In this document: positions 1-5,498 of the stretch, in pieces
Layout of the letters: the number at the start of each line of letters is the position of its first letter
Position numbering within the stretch: position 1 is the stretch's first letter
Source of the DNA: JAVXTH01 sp036642795
GTDB taxonomy: Bacteria; Bacillota_I; Bacilli_A; Erysipelotrichales; Erysipelotrichaceae
Assembly (NCBI GenBank): GCA_036642795.1
Contig: JAVXTH010000055.1
Coordinates: 1 to 5,498 of the forward strand
Direction: 5' to 3'
DNA: 5,498 nt
Notes under the pieces: model-generated
Database searches by the model: none
Seen by the model: only the letters and a program-made list of their open reading frames with translations
What the model was told of the DNA's origin: nothing
Translations under genes and position numbers: made by a program

Positions 1-1095
1 ATCATTTAACGCTTCATGATCAGCCATAACATCATCAAAATCATACCAAATATCTTCCCATTTACCAATCTTATCACTTGTCTTAGAATGAAGATAACTT
101 CGAAAGACAATTTGCGCAATCGCGGCAAAAATCGGCGAAAGAATAATTCCGACAATCCCAAAAATTGATTCACTTATAAATAAAAAAGCAAAAGATAAAA
201 TAGGACGAACCGACATCGTTTTATTAAAAATAAACGGTTGAATAACATTGGATTCAACTTGTTGAATGAGCCAAATCAGTAACAGAGGAAAAAATGGTAA
301 TGTATCAAAGGTGAAAATTGATATGAACAAGATCAATAATAAACCAATCGTAGCACCTATATAAGGCCAAAGATTTAATAAAGCTAATAATAAACCATAA
401 AATAAAGCATTTGGGAAATGACTTAAATACAAAATTGGTGAAATTGTTAAGACAATAAATAACATATCTAACAAAGTACCAAATAAATATTGATAGATAA
501 TACTACTCATGGTTTTATAGAACAAAGAAAAGCGATGAAAATTAGGAATCATCTTTTTACCTGTATGAATCCAGAATTCTAAATCCAAAGAGATAAAGAA
601 AGCACAAATATAGCCAAAAATGAACTGTGTAAAACTTTCAAACCAGCTTACCAAAGAATGAATAACGACATGATAACCATCTTTCATCACAAAAGCTTCA
701 ATATCTTTACTCTTTAAAAAGTTAATTTGAACTTGCTTTAAATAATAATCGATTGTTTTAAACCAACTAGGTAATTGTCTTGTAATATTAATAACTTGTT
801 CATATAAGATTGGTAATAAAATCGCGATAAAGATCATAAAAAAAGCTAAAACACCTACATAAACGAAAACGACTGCCACTTTCAATTTTAAATGACGATG
901 TAACTTATCAATAATTGGTTGAAATAAGAAAGCGATGATCATGCCGGAAAAAAGTGGATAAAAGCCTTTAAATAAGGATAGTAAACGTAAATATAAATTC
1001 ATTTGTTTTAATAATAAGACAAACAATAAAACAAACAATAAGGGAAACAATAAACTTTTACTCAGCTTTGAATACTTTAGTAATTTATCCTTCAT
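1..1095 (-). CDS. AI-2E/PerM-family transporter-like membrane protein (C-terminus cut by window edge)
   Basis: The frame is open for 365 codons from an ATG at 1095 to the window edge without a stop, so the gene is partial at its 3' end. Family members are usually about 350-400 residues, so little should be missing. Hydrophobic stretches lie near residues 14-29, 44-59, 72-97, 155-170, 206-224, 228-262, 266-278 and 300-330. The family hallmark is the late segment SNVIQPFIFNKTMSVRP (282-298), followed by a Gly-rich hydrophobic helix with FGIVGIILSP near 311-320. The order (N-terminal hairpin, amphipathic soluble stretch about 98-150, C-terminal membrane bundle) fits the AI-2E/UPF0118 family. Members have been linked to autoinducer-2 export or Na+/H+ exchange, but substrates are mostly unproven, so no substrate is assigned. 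The visible tail is acidic and aromatic (WEDIWYDFDD, 346-355). The start is uncertain: only GGGG, 9 bases upstream, resembles a ribosome binding site, and a hairpin abuts the ATG. Confidence 0.87.
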   Translation of the reverse strand, partial: MKDKLLKYSKLSKSLLFPLLFVLLFVLLLKQMNLYLRLLSLFKGFYPLFSGMIIAFLFQPIIDKLHRHLKLKVAVVFVYVGVLAFFMIFIAILLPILYEQVINITRQLPSWFKTIDYYLKQVQINFLKSKDIEAFVMKDGYHVVIHSLVSWFESFTQFIFGYICAFFISLDLEFWIHTGKKMIPNFHRFSLFYKTMSSIIYQYLFGTLLDMLFIVLTISPILYLSHFPNALFYGLLLALLNLWPYIGATIGLLLILFISIFTFDTLPFFPLLLIWLIQQVESNVIQPFIFNKTMSVRPILSFAFLFISESIFGIVGIILSPIFAAIAQIVFRSYLHSKTSDKIGKWEDIWYDFDDVMADHEALND

Positions 1096-1099
1096 ATAG

Positions 1100-1118
1100 A
1101 AAAACCCCAATCGGGGTT
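1100..1118 (-). terminator. Short terminator-like hairpin between the small ORF and the AI-2E gene
   Basis: On the minus strand the sequence reads AACCCC-GATT-GGGGTT followed by three further T (five T in total after GGGG). This gives a 6-bp perfect stem with a 4-base loop and a short T-run. The 5' arm shares bases with the TAA stop of the 58-residue gene, and the T-run ends 4 bases before the ATG of the AI-2E gene. There is no T-run on the plus-strand side, so it would act on leftward transcripts. The stem is short and the U-tract modest, so it may be a weak or partial terminator, or a hairpin that affects translation of the next gene. Confidence 0.5.
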
Positions 1119-1293
1119 ATTTCCAGTCTAAATAATCACACACATCATCACTCATAACATGCATTTTCTTCATCATCTTTCGTTTTGCTTTCTTACTTTG
1201 ACGATAAGCACTTTCTAATTCTTCTTCCTTTTGATAGCCAATATAAATTCCTAATACAATTCCCGTACATAAATATAAAAAGTCTTTTTTCAT
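1117..1293 (-). CDS. Small single-pass membrane protein, unknown function (58 aa)
   Basis: I do not recognise a named family with confidence. From the chosen ATG the protein has a short basic N-terminus (MKKD), one hydrophobic segment at about residues 5-20, a charged stretch EEELES (23-28), a strongly basic stretch with KKAKRKMMKK (34-43), and an acidic end with SDD and DYLDWK. The hydrophobic segment has glycines at 11, 15 and 19, a GxxxGxxxG spacing typical of helix packing and seen in YtxH-like small proteins. It probably sits in the cytoplasmic membrane with a cytoplasmic charged tail (inference). An upstream in-frame ATG at 1311 would add six residues (64 aa), but AGGAG at 1302-1306 lies 8 bases before the ATG at 1293 and falls inside the longer reading, so 1293 is preferred. 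It begins 44 bases after recD2 ends with no terminator between, so it is probably cotranscribed with recD2. Confidence 0.7.
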   Translation of the reverse strand: MKKDFLYLCTGIVLGIYIGYQKEEELESAYRQSKKAKRKMMKKMHVMSDDVCDYLDWK

Positions 1294-1301
1294 ATCCTTC
1301 A

Positions 1302-1306
1302 CTCCT
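1302..1306 (-). promoter_or_regulatory. Ribosome binding site deciding the start of the 58-aa protein
   Basis: AGGAG is followed by an 8-base spacer to the ATG at 1293. The ATG at 1311 has no comparable purine-rich sequence in front of it. This supports the 58-residue form over the 64-residue one. Confidence 0.7.
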
Positions 1307-1337
1307 GTCATTACTATTATGAGTAAAGGTTACAAAT

Positions 1338-3509
1338 TTATTCAAAAAAGTTTTTTAAAAAGTTTAAAAGAGTTGTCTTTCGTGGTTTTGTATGATCTTT
1401 TTTAATCGCATTTCTTAATACATCTTTATCACCTAATAACACCAAAGATTGTTTTGCTCTGGTAACACCTGTATAAATTAAACGTTTTTGAAGCATGAAT
1501 CGATAGTCTTTCAAAATTGGCATAATAACGATTGGATATTCACTTCCCTGTGATTTATGGATGGAAATACAATAAGCATGGGTAATATTCGCTATCATTT
1601 CACCACTATATTCAACGATGATACCATCAAAATTTACAATGATTCGATTTTGATGATGAAGATCTTCGTTGGCATACATAATTTGTTCAATAAAACCAAT
1701 ATCACCATTATAAACATCATCATCTGGTTGATTTTTTAACTGTAATACTTTGTCATGTTCACGAAAGATACGATATCCCATTTTTAATTCACGTTTAAAA
1801 TCGGTGTTAGGATTACATAAATTTTGTAGTGCTAGATTTAAAGAATCAATTCCAGCAACTCCAGCATACATCGGAGCTAAGACTTGAATATCTTTTAAAT
1901 CATAACCTTTATCAAATGCATTTTGAACAATCTGAATCATATGATTCACCACTTCATAATTAAGGCAATTAAAAAATGCAATATTGGGCAGTGTTTCGAT
2001 ACCATTACATTCACCCTGACGAATTTCATGGGCTAATTCAACAACTCCACTTCCCTCACTTTGTCGAAATATCTTTTCTAAGCGAACACAAGGAAAATAA
2101 TCAGAAGCAATGAGATCGGCTAAAACCATCCCTGGTCCCACACTTGGTAATTGATCTTCATCACCGATTAAAAGTATTTGTTTTACGTTTCTACAAGCTC
2201 TTAATAGATTATAGAATAACCATTGATCGACCATTGAAAATTCATCAATGATTAATAAATCCGCACTGATTGGATTATTCTCATTCACATCAAATGTATT
2301 AGCCTCAAGATTCCATTTTAAGAGACGATGAATGGTGCATGCCTCTACATTGCTTAATTCACTTAAGCGTTTCGCAGCACGACCGGTAGGTGCACATAAA
2401 GCGATGTTTTGATCTGGATAGAACTTTCGATATAAAGATAAGATACCTCGAACAATGGTTGTCTTTCCCGTACCTGGTCCACCCGTTAATATCATAAAAG
2501 AGGAATGCATAAAAGATTCCATTGCTTTTATTTGTTTATCTTCATACGTTATATTATAAGCTGTTTGAAGCTGATTTATTTCATTCTCAATATTTAAGGT
2601 AGGTAAAACATTTTCATCGACATATGGAAAATTCACTAAAAAAGTAGCAATCCCTTTTTCTGCATCGTATTGGCTATGATGATAAATTTTCTCATCCACA
2701 ACCATCAATTGACGATCACTACATAAAGATCCTAAATAATCATCTAAATCAATGGGAAAATCAAATTTTTGATTGATTGTTTTACTCAATGTTTGATACT
2801 CTACATAACTATCTCCATGATTCATACAAAGTTCTAAAACCGTGGCTAAGACACAAGCGCGGATTCGATAAGGATGATCTTCTTCAAAGGCTAAACTCTT
2901 TGCGAGTTTATCCGCAGTGATAAAGCCAATTCCATCAATATCTTCCACTAATTGATACGGATTATGTTTCACAATCGCAACGGCTTCATTGCCATAAATC
3001 GTTTCAATTTTCATTATATTACGCATCGAAACACCTAACTGCGTAAAAAACAATGCAGATTCATCTAAATCATTATCAAAGATACCTTTTTTAATACTAT
3101 TAATCTTCTTTTCATTCAATCCTTCAATGGTTTGTAAGATGGTAGGATTTTCTTTAATGATTTCAATTGCCTGATCACCTAAAGCATCGACAATCAATTC
3201 AGCTGTTTTTTTACCAATGCCAGGAAAAAAATTACCACTTAAGTAAGTGACGATACTATCGTGGTCACTTGGAACGGATTTTTCATAGGACTGAAGTGAA
3301 AATTGCATTCCATATTTAGGATGTTGAACATAAGCACCAGTTAAATGATAAATGACATCTTCTTGAAGAGAAGAAAAGATTCCCGTTACGGTAATCTGGT
3401 TTTCATCTAATTGATATAGCTTAAACTTCGCAACCGTATAACCGGTTGATTCATTGCGAAAAATCGTTAGATAATACAATGCTTTAATCGTGATTAAATC
3501 CATATCCAA
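1338..3509 (-). CDS. recD2: RecD2-type ATP-dependent DNA helicase (SF1B)
   Basis: RecD2 is a 5'-3' DNA helicase of the RecD family found in bacteria without RecBC, linked to DNA repair and replication fork maintenance. At 723 aa it matches the family (roughly 715-800 aa). The N-terminal ~75 residues look like the OB-like region. Helix-hairpin-helix motifs follow, clearest at FFPGIGKKTAELIVDAL (94-110), IEGLNEKK (128-135) and IDGIGFITADKLA (191-203). Helicase motifs are intact: Walker A GGPGTGKT (343-350), Ia APTGRAAKR (373-381), II LLIIDE (418-423), III GDEDQLPSVGPG (449-460), IV EKIFRQ (478-483), V around SIHKSQGSE (649-657) and VI YTGVTRAK (679-686). NGDIGFI (601-607) marks the SH3-like insertion before motif V. 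No key residue is missing. The start is TTG: GGGGG stands 7 bases before it, whereas the ATG two codons later would be 13 bases away. It lies 12 bases after the CPBP gene stop, so cotranscription is likely. No recB or recC is seen here. Confidence 0.97.
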   Translation of the reverse strand: MDMDLITIKALYYLTIFRNESTGYTVAKFKLYQLDENQITVTGIFSSLQEDVIYHLTGAYVQHPKYGMQFSLQSYEKSVPSDHDSIVTYLSGNFFPGIGKKTAELIVDALGDQAIEIIKENPTILQTIEGLNEKKINSIKKGIFDNDLDESALFFTQLGVSMRNIMKIETIYGNEAVAIVKHNPYQLVEDIDGIGFITADKLAKSLAFEEDHPYRIRACVLATVLELCMNHGDSYVEYQTLSKTINQKFDFPIDLDDYLGSLCSDRQLMVVDEKIYHHSQYDAEKGIATFLVNFPYVDENVLPTLNIENEINQLQTAYNITYEDKQIKAMESFMHSSFMILTGGPGTGKTTIVRGILSLYRKFYPDQNIALCAPTGRAAKRLSELSNVEACTIHRLLKWNLEANTFDVNENNPISADLLIIDEFSMVDQWLFYNLLRACRNVKQILLIGDEDQLPSVGPGMVLADLIASDYFPCVRLEKIFRQSEGSGVVELAHEIRQGECNGIETLPNIAFFNCLNYEVVNHMIQIVQNAFDKGYDLKDIQVLAPMYAGVAGIDSLNLALQNLCNPNTDFKRELKMGYRIFREHDKVLQLKNQPDDDVYNGDIGFIEQIMYANEDLHHQNRIIVNFDGIIVEYSGEMIANITHAYCISIHKSQGSEYPIVIMPILKDYRFMLQKRLIYTGVTRAKQSLVLLGDKDVLRNAIKKDHTKPRKTTLLNFLKNFFE

Positions 3510-3516
3510 GATAATT

Positions 3517-3523
3517 CCCCCTT
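3517..3523 (-). promoter_or_regulatory. Ribosome binding site supporting a TTG start for recD2
   Basis: AAGGGGG, one mismatch from AAGGAGG, ends 7 bases before the TTG at 3509. Its first two A bases belong to the TAA stop of the upstream CPBP gene, so termination of one gene and initiation of the next are physically linked. Confidence 0.75.
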
Positions 3524-4238
3524 ATATGATTACCATAATTGCAAGTAAATTATTTAACAAATGAAAGAGCATCGCACTATATATATTTTCTGTTTTTTCA
3601 TAGACTCGACAAGTAAAAAAGCCGACAAAAGAATAACTTAACAAATACCATAAATCATTAAAATTACCATTTAATAATGACTGATAAATATGAATAAAAC
3701 CAAATAAAAGAGAAGATACAATGGCCGCAGTATAAAAACCATATTTGCTTCTTAAAGGACGAAACACAGCTCCTCTAAAAACTCCTTCTTCAACGATAGG
3801 AGCAAAGATTAAAGTAGCAAATACAATCAATACAGGGGTTGCTTTTAAAGATTGTTCCACCCCAATTTGATTCATACTCATTTGATTTTTAGTAAAGAGT
3901 ACGATACAAAGATTAATGAGAAAATTAAAAGCTAACATCCATAAATAAGATGCTCCGATAGTTTTTAAGACCACTTTTTTATCAATTTGTTTAAACTCAA
4001 CATAAGCCTTTTTTAATAAAGGTTTAAGTAAAAGAATGGTTGTAATCAAAACAAAAGCATAGACAACAAACTCATAAAGAGGTGGCACTTGCGTTGCATT
4101 AGGCTTAACAAATAAAGTGAATTTTACTAATAAAGAAGGATAAAGCATCATATAGCCAATAAAATAATTAGCGATTGCCAAAAAGATTCTTAGCTTAGAT
4201 AAAGGACTCTTTTCCCATAAGTTATTTTCTTTTCGCAT
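3522..4238 (-). CDS. CPBP-family intramembrane metalloprotease
   Basis: This is a polytopic membrane protein of the CPBP (CAAX protease and bacteriocin-processing; Abi/Rce1-like) family. Counted from the chosen ATG (238 aa), the glutamate motif EEGVFR is at 150-155, the second motif FGFIH at 179-183 with its histidine at 183, and the third motif at HLLNN with H226 and N230. These are the conserved putative metal-binding and catalytic positions, and all are present. About six or seven hydrophobic segments flank them (near 18-42, 55-74, 94-115, 135-149, 167-185, 197-210 and 220-238). Bacterial members are variously tied to prenyl-protein-like processing, bacteriocin immunity or signalling; no substrate can be named. 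No bacteriocin gene is nearby. The start is corrected: a TTG at 4247 would leave AAGGA touching the start codon, while the ATG at 4238 has AAGGA 9 bases upstream. The gene overlaps mnmA by 17 bases, which suggests translational coupling. Confidence 0.9.
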   Translation of the reverse strand: MRKENNLWEKSPLSKLRIFLAIANYFIGYMMLYPSLLVKFTLFVKPNATQVPPLYEFVVYAFVLITTILLLKPLLKKAYVEFKQIDKKVVLKTIGASYLWMLAFNFLINLCIVLFTKNQMSMNQIGVEQSLKATPVLIVFATLIFAPIVEEGVFRGAVFRPLRSKYGFYTAAIVSSLLFGFIHIYQSLLNGNFNDLWYLLSYSFVGFFTCRVYEKTENIYSAMLFHLLNNLLAIMVII

Positions 4239-5376
4239 ATTCTTCAATCCTTTTTTCTAAAGAATCTGACCCTTTATATACATCATCAATTACCCCTCCA
4301 CCAAGACATACTTGTCCTTGATAGAAAACCGCTTCTTGACCACAGGTTACCGCAGATACCCCTTGTGGATAACTTACTTTAATGCTATCGTCACTTAAAA
4401 ATTCAATCGTTACATCACTATCTTTTTGACGATAGCGAAATTTAGCGCTGCAAGCATAGCTTCCTTGAGGTAATACATCACTAAACCAGTTAACATGACT
4501 TACCAAACAAGAATCACTTAATAACCATTCACTCTCATCACCATTTGCGACATAGAAAATATTCTTTTCAACGTTCTTGCCAACGACAAACCAAGGACCT
4601 AAAGAACCACCGATTCCTAAGCCTTTTCGCTGTCCAATCGTATAATATAAAACACCTACGTGTTGAGATAAAACTAAACCCGTGTTGATATCGACGATAT
4701 CACCATCTTGACTGGGAAGATAATTTTGTAAGAAATTGCGAAAATTACGTTCTCCAATAAAGCAAATACCAGTTGAATCCTTTTTATTTGCGACCGGAAG
4801 ATTTTGCGCAAGCGCAATTTCTCTTACCTGTGGTTTGTTGATATCACCGATTGGAAAGATGGTACGATGAAGTGCTTTTTTAGGCATTTGACATAGAAAA
4901 TAAGTTTGATCTTTATTATCATCATAACCTCTTAATAAAACATCATCGTCGTTTCCATGTTCCACTTGAGCATAATGACCGGTTGCGATAAGTTCAATTC
5001 CTTGTTGATCCGCAAATTTTAAGAAAGCATCAAATTTAATATACTTATTACATAAAATATCTGGATTTGGTGTTCTTCCACTTTTATATTCATCAAGAAA
5101 AGTGGTAAAGACATAATCCCAATATTCTTTTATAAAATCAACTCTTAATAAAGGTAAATCCAAAGCATTTGCTACTGCTAAGGCATCCATATAATCCGCT
5201 TCTTGAGGACATACTTCATCTTGAATCGTTGGATTTCCTAAAATATCGTTATTTGCTAGTGCATCCCAGTTGCGCATAAAAGCACATACGACATCATAGC
5301 CTTGTTCTTTTAAACGATAAGCAGCAACAGCAGAATCAACCCCGCCGGATAAACCTAATAAGACTTTTTTCTTCAT
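4222..5376 (-). CDS. mnmA: tRNA-specific 2-thiouridylase MnmA
   Basis: MnmA thiolates U34 at the wobble position of Lys, Glu and Gln tRNAs in the cytoplasm, using ATP and a persulfide sulfur relayed from a cysteine desulfurase. Counting from the chosen ATG (384 aa; the family is about 360-385), the PP-loop SGGVDS is at 10-15, with GHYAQ at 133-137. The two catalytic cysteines are present: C109 in NPDILCNKYIKF and C205 in STGICFIGER. The C-terminal beta-barrel domain ends with the conserved LGGGVID (358-364). Start choice: GTG at 5385, ATG at 5382 and ATG at 5376 are all in frame. AAAGGTGAT gives an 8-base spacer from AAAGG to 5376 but only 2 bases to 5382, and it overlaps the GTG, so 5376 is preferred. 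This is the first gene after an rRNA operon terminator and the likely head of the mnmA-CPBP-recD2 operon. No cysteine desulfurase gene is visible upstream. Confidence 0.97.
   Translation of the reverse strand: MKKKVLLGLSGGVDSAVAAYRLKEQGYDVVCAFMRNWDALANNDILGNPTIQDEVCPQEADYMDALAVANALDLPLLRVDFIKEYWDYVFTTFLDEYKSGRTPNPDILCNKYIKFDAFLKFADQQGIELIATGHYAQVEHGNDDDVLLRGYDDNKDQTYFLCQMPKKALHRTIFPIGDINKPQVREIALAQNLPVANKKDSTGICFIGERNFRNFLQNYLPSQDGDIVDINTGLVLSQHVGVLYYTIGQRKGLGIGGSLGPWFVVGKNVEKNIFYVANGDESEWLLSDSCLVSHVNWFSDVLPQGSYACSAKFRYRQKDSDVTIEFLSDDSIKVSYPQGVSAVTCGQEAVFYQGQVCLGGGVIDDVYKGSDSLEKRIEEYAKRK
4248..4252 (-). promoter_or_regulatory. Ribosome binding site deciding the CPBP protease start, inside the end of mnmA
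   Basis: AAGGA within an A-rich run is 9 bases from the ATG at 4238 and directly abuts the in-frame TTG at 4247. The spacing favours ATG. The site lies within the last codons of mnmA, so ribosomes finishing mnmA pass over it. Confidence 0.65.
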
Positions 5377-5380
5377 AAAC

Positions 5381-5389
5381 ATCACCTTT
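5381..5389 (-). promoter_or_regulatory. Ribosome binding site deciding the mnmA start
   Basis: AAAGGTGAT resembles the extended anti-16S complement (AGGAGGTGAT). Counted from AAAGG, the spacer is 8 bases to the ATG at 5376. The in-frame GTG at 5385 and ATG at 5382 fall inside or next to this site and are poor start candidates. Confidence 0.75.
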
Positions 5390-5393
5390 TTCT

Positions 5394-5424
5394 ATTCTAC
5401 CATGAGCTATCTATTAATACCATG
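5394..5424 (-). promoter_or_regulatory. Possible mnmA operon promoter: two extended -10-like elements in a direct repeat
   Basis: On the minus strand CATGGTATTAATAG (5411-5424) and CATGGTAGAATAG (5392-5404) are near-identical. Each holds a TGG followed by a -10-like hexamer, TATTAA (5414-5419) or TAGAAT (5394-5399), which fits an extended -10 promoter. No good -35 is visible for either. The upstream copy would start transcription near 5407 and leave a leader of about 30 bases. The downstream copy would start near 5387 and leave almost no leader, so the upstream one is more plausible. A promoter is expected here because a terminator lies directly upstream. Confidence 0.35.
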
Positions 5425-5445
5425 AATAATCTAAATTTTTTAAAT

Positions 5446-5471
5446 AAAAAAGACTCACTGTAAAGTGAGTC
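5446..5471 (-). terminator. Rho-independent terminator of the rRNA operon
   Basis: On the minus strand GACTCACT-TTAC-AGTGAGTC forms a perfect 8-bp stem with a 4-base loop, followed directly by six T and then ATTT. It begins about 4 bases after the 3' end of the 5S rRNA, so it closes the rRNA operon and separates it from mnmA. On the plus strand no T-run follows the stem, so it acts one way only. Confidence 0.92.
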
Positions 5472-5475
5472 GATT

Positions 5476-5498
5476 ACCTGGCAGCGTGCTATCTTCAC
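5476..5498 (-). rRNA. rrf: 5S ribosomal RNA, 3' end only (cut by window edge)
   Basis: The minus strand reads GTGAAGATAGCACGCTGCCA and then GGT. This matches the typical 3' end of bacterial 5S rRNA (a GA-rich segment, then a GC-rich stretch ending GCTGCCAGG) that pairs with the 5' end of the molecule. A terminator follows within a few bases, as expected at the end of an rRNA operon. Only about 23 of roughly 115 nucleotides are in the window, so identity rests on a short match plus context. The exact 3' base is uncertain by one to three positions. The rest of 5S, and probably 23S and 16S, should lie beyond the right edge. Confidence 0.8.

Noticed and set aside
1..1095. Firm assignment as an autoinducer-2 quorum-sensing exporter
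   Set aside because: The family name reflects a few studied members and others act as ion antiporters. Nothing in the sequence or context indicates the substrate, and no luxS is present.
1557..1739. A 60-codon open frame on the plus strand
   Set aside because: It lies wholly antisense within the recD2 helicase domain, has no convincing ribosome binding site and encodes a low-complexity Ile/Asn-rich sequence, as expected from the complement of an AT-rich gene.
3245..3270. Inverted repeat (AAGTG-ACGATA-C-TATCGT-GGT-CACTT) that could form a hairpin
   Set aside because: It is inside the recD2 coding region, has a 1-base loop and a bulge and no T-run, and the codons encode ordinary residues just before the first helix-hairpin-helix motif. 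Chance is the simplest explanation.
1338..3509. RecD as a subunit of a RecBCD complex
   Set aside because: The N-terminal extension with helix-hairpin-helix motifs and the 723-residue length mark the stand-alone RecD2 type, and no recB or recC is seen.
3522..4238. CPBP protease as part of a bacteriocin production or immunity cluster
   Set aside because: No precursor peptide, transporter ATPase or modification enzyme is nearby; the neighbours are housekeeping genes and the gene overlaps mnmA.

Overview
This is a 5.5 kb stretch of a low-GC chromosome with every gene on the minus strand. Gene content, strong purine-rich ribosome binding sites, short or overlapping gene junctions and the similarity of the proteins to Firmicutes families point to a Firmicute. 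An Erysipelotrichia-like gut lineage is a reasonable guess, but the sequence alone does not prove it. It looks like core housekeeping chromosome, not an accessory island: I see no mobile element, CRISPR array, phage gene or toxin-antitoxin pair.

Read in the direction of transcription (right to left), the window opens with the last ~23 bases of a 5S rRNA at the right edge. A clean rho-independent terminator follows and closes an rRNA operon that lies mostly outside the window. After a gap of about 70 bases with a possible promoter comes a tight run of genes: mnmA (tRNA 2-thiouridylase), a CPBP-family intramembrane metalloprotease overlapping mnmA by 17 bases, recD2 (SF1B DNA helicase) 12 bases further on, a 58-residue single-pass membrane protein of unknown function, and an AI-2E/PerM-family membrane protein that runs off the left edge without a stop. 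The AI-2E gene has no stop in the window and the 5S fragment is non-coding, so both are easy to miss.

The first four genes are spaced so closely that one transcript is likely. A small hairpin with a T-run sits between the 58-residue gene and the AI-2E gene and could end or reduce transcription before the transporter-like gene. From general knowledge of Bacillus and Listeria genomes, mnmA, recD2 and an AI-2E family gene commonly lie in this order upstream of alaS, with a TPR-repeat gene between mnmA and recD2. Here a CPBP protease gene occupies the TPR position, and alaS would be expected just beyond the left edge (inference). The proteins do not form an obvious single pathway: one modifies tRNA wobble uridines, one acts on DNA, and three are membrane proteins.

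I found no convincing undescribed system. The items most worth a second look are the unannotated 5S end, the hairpin at the AI-2E start, the small glycine-zipper membrane protein and the several start codons that need correction.
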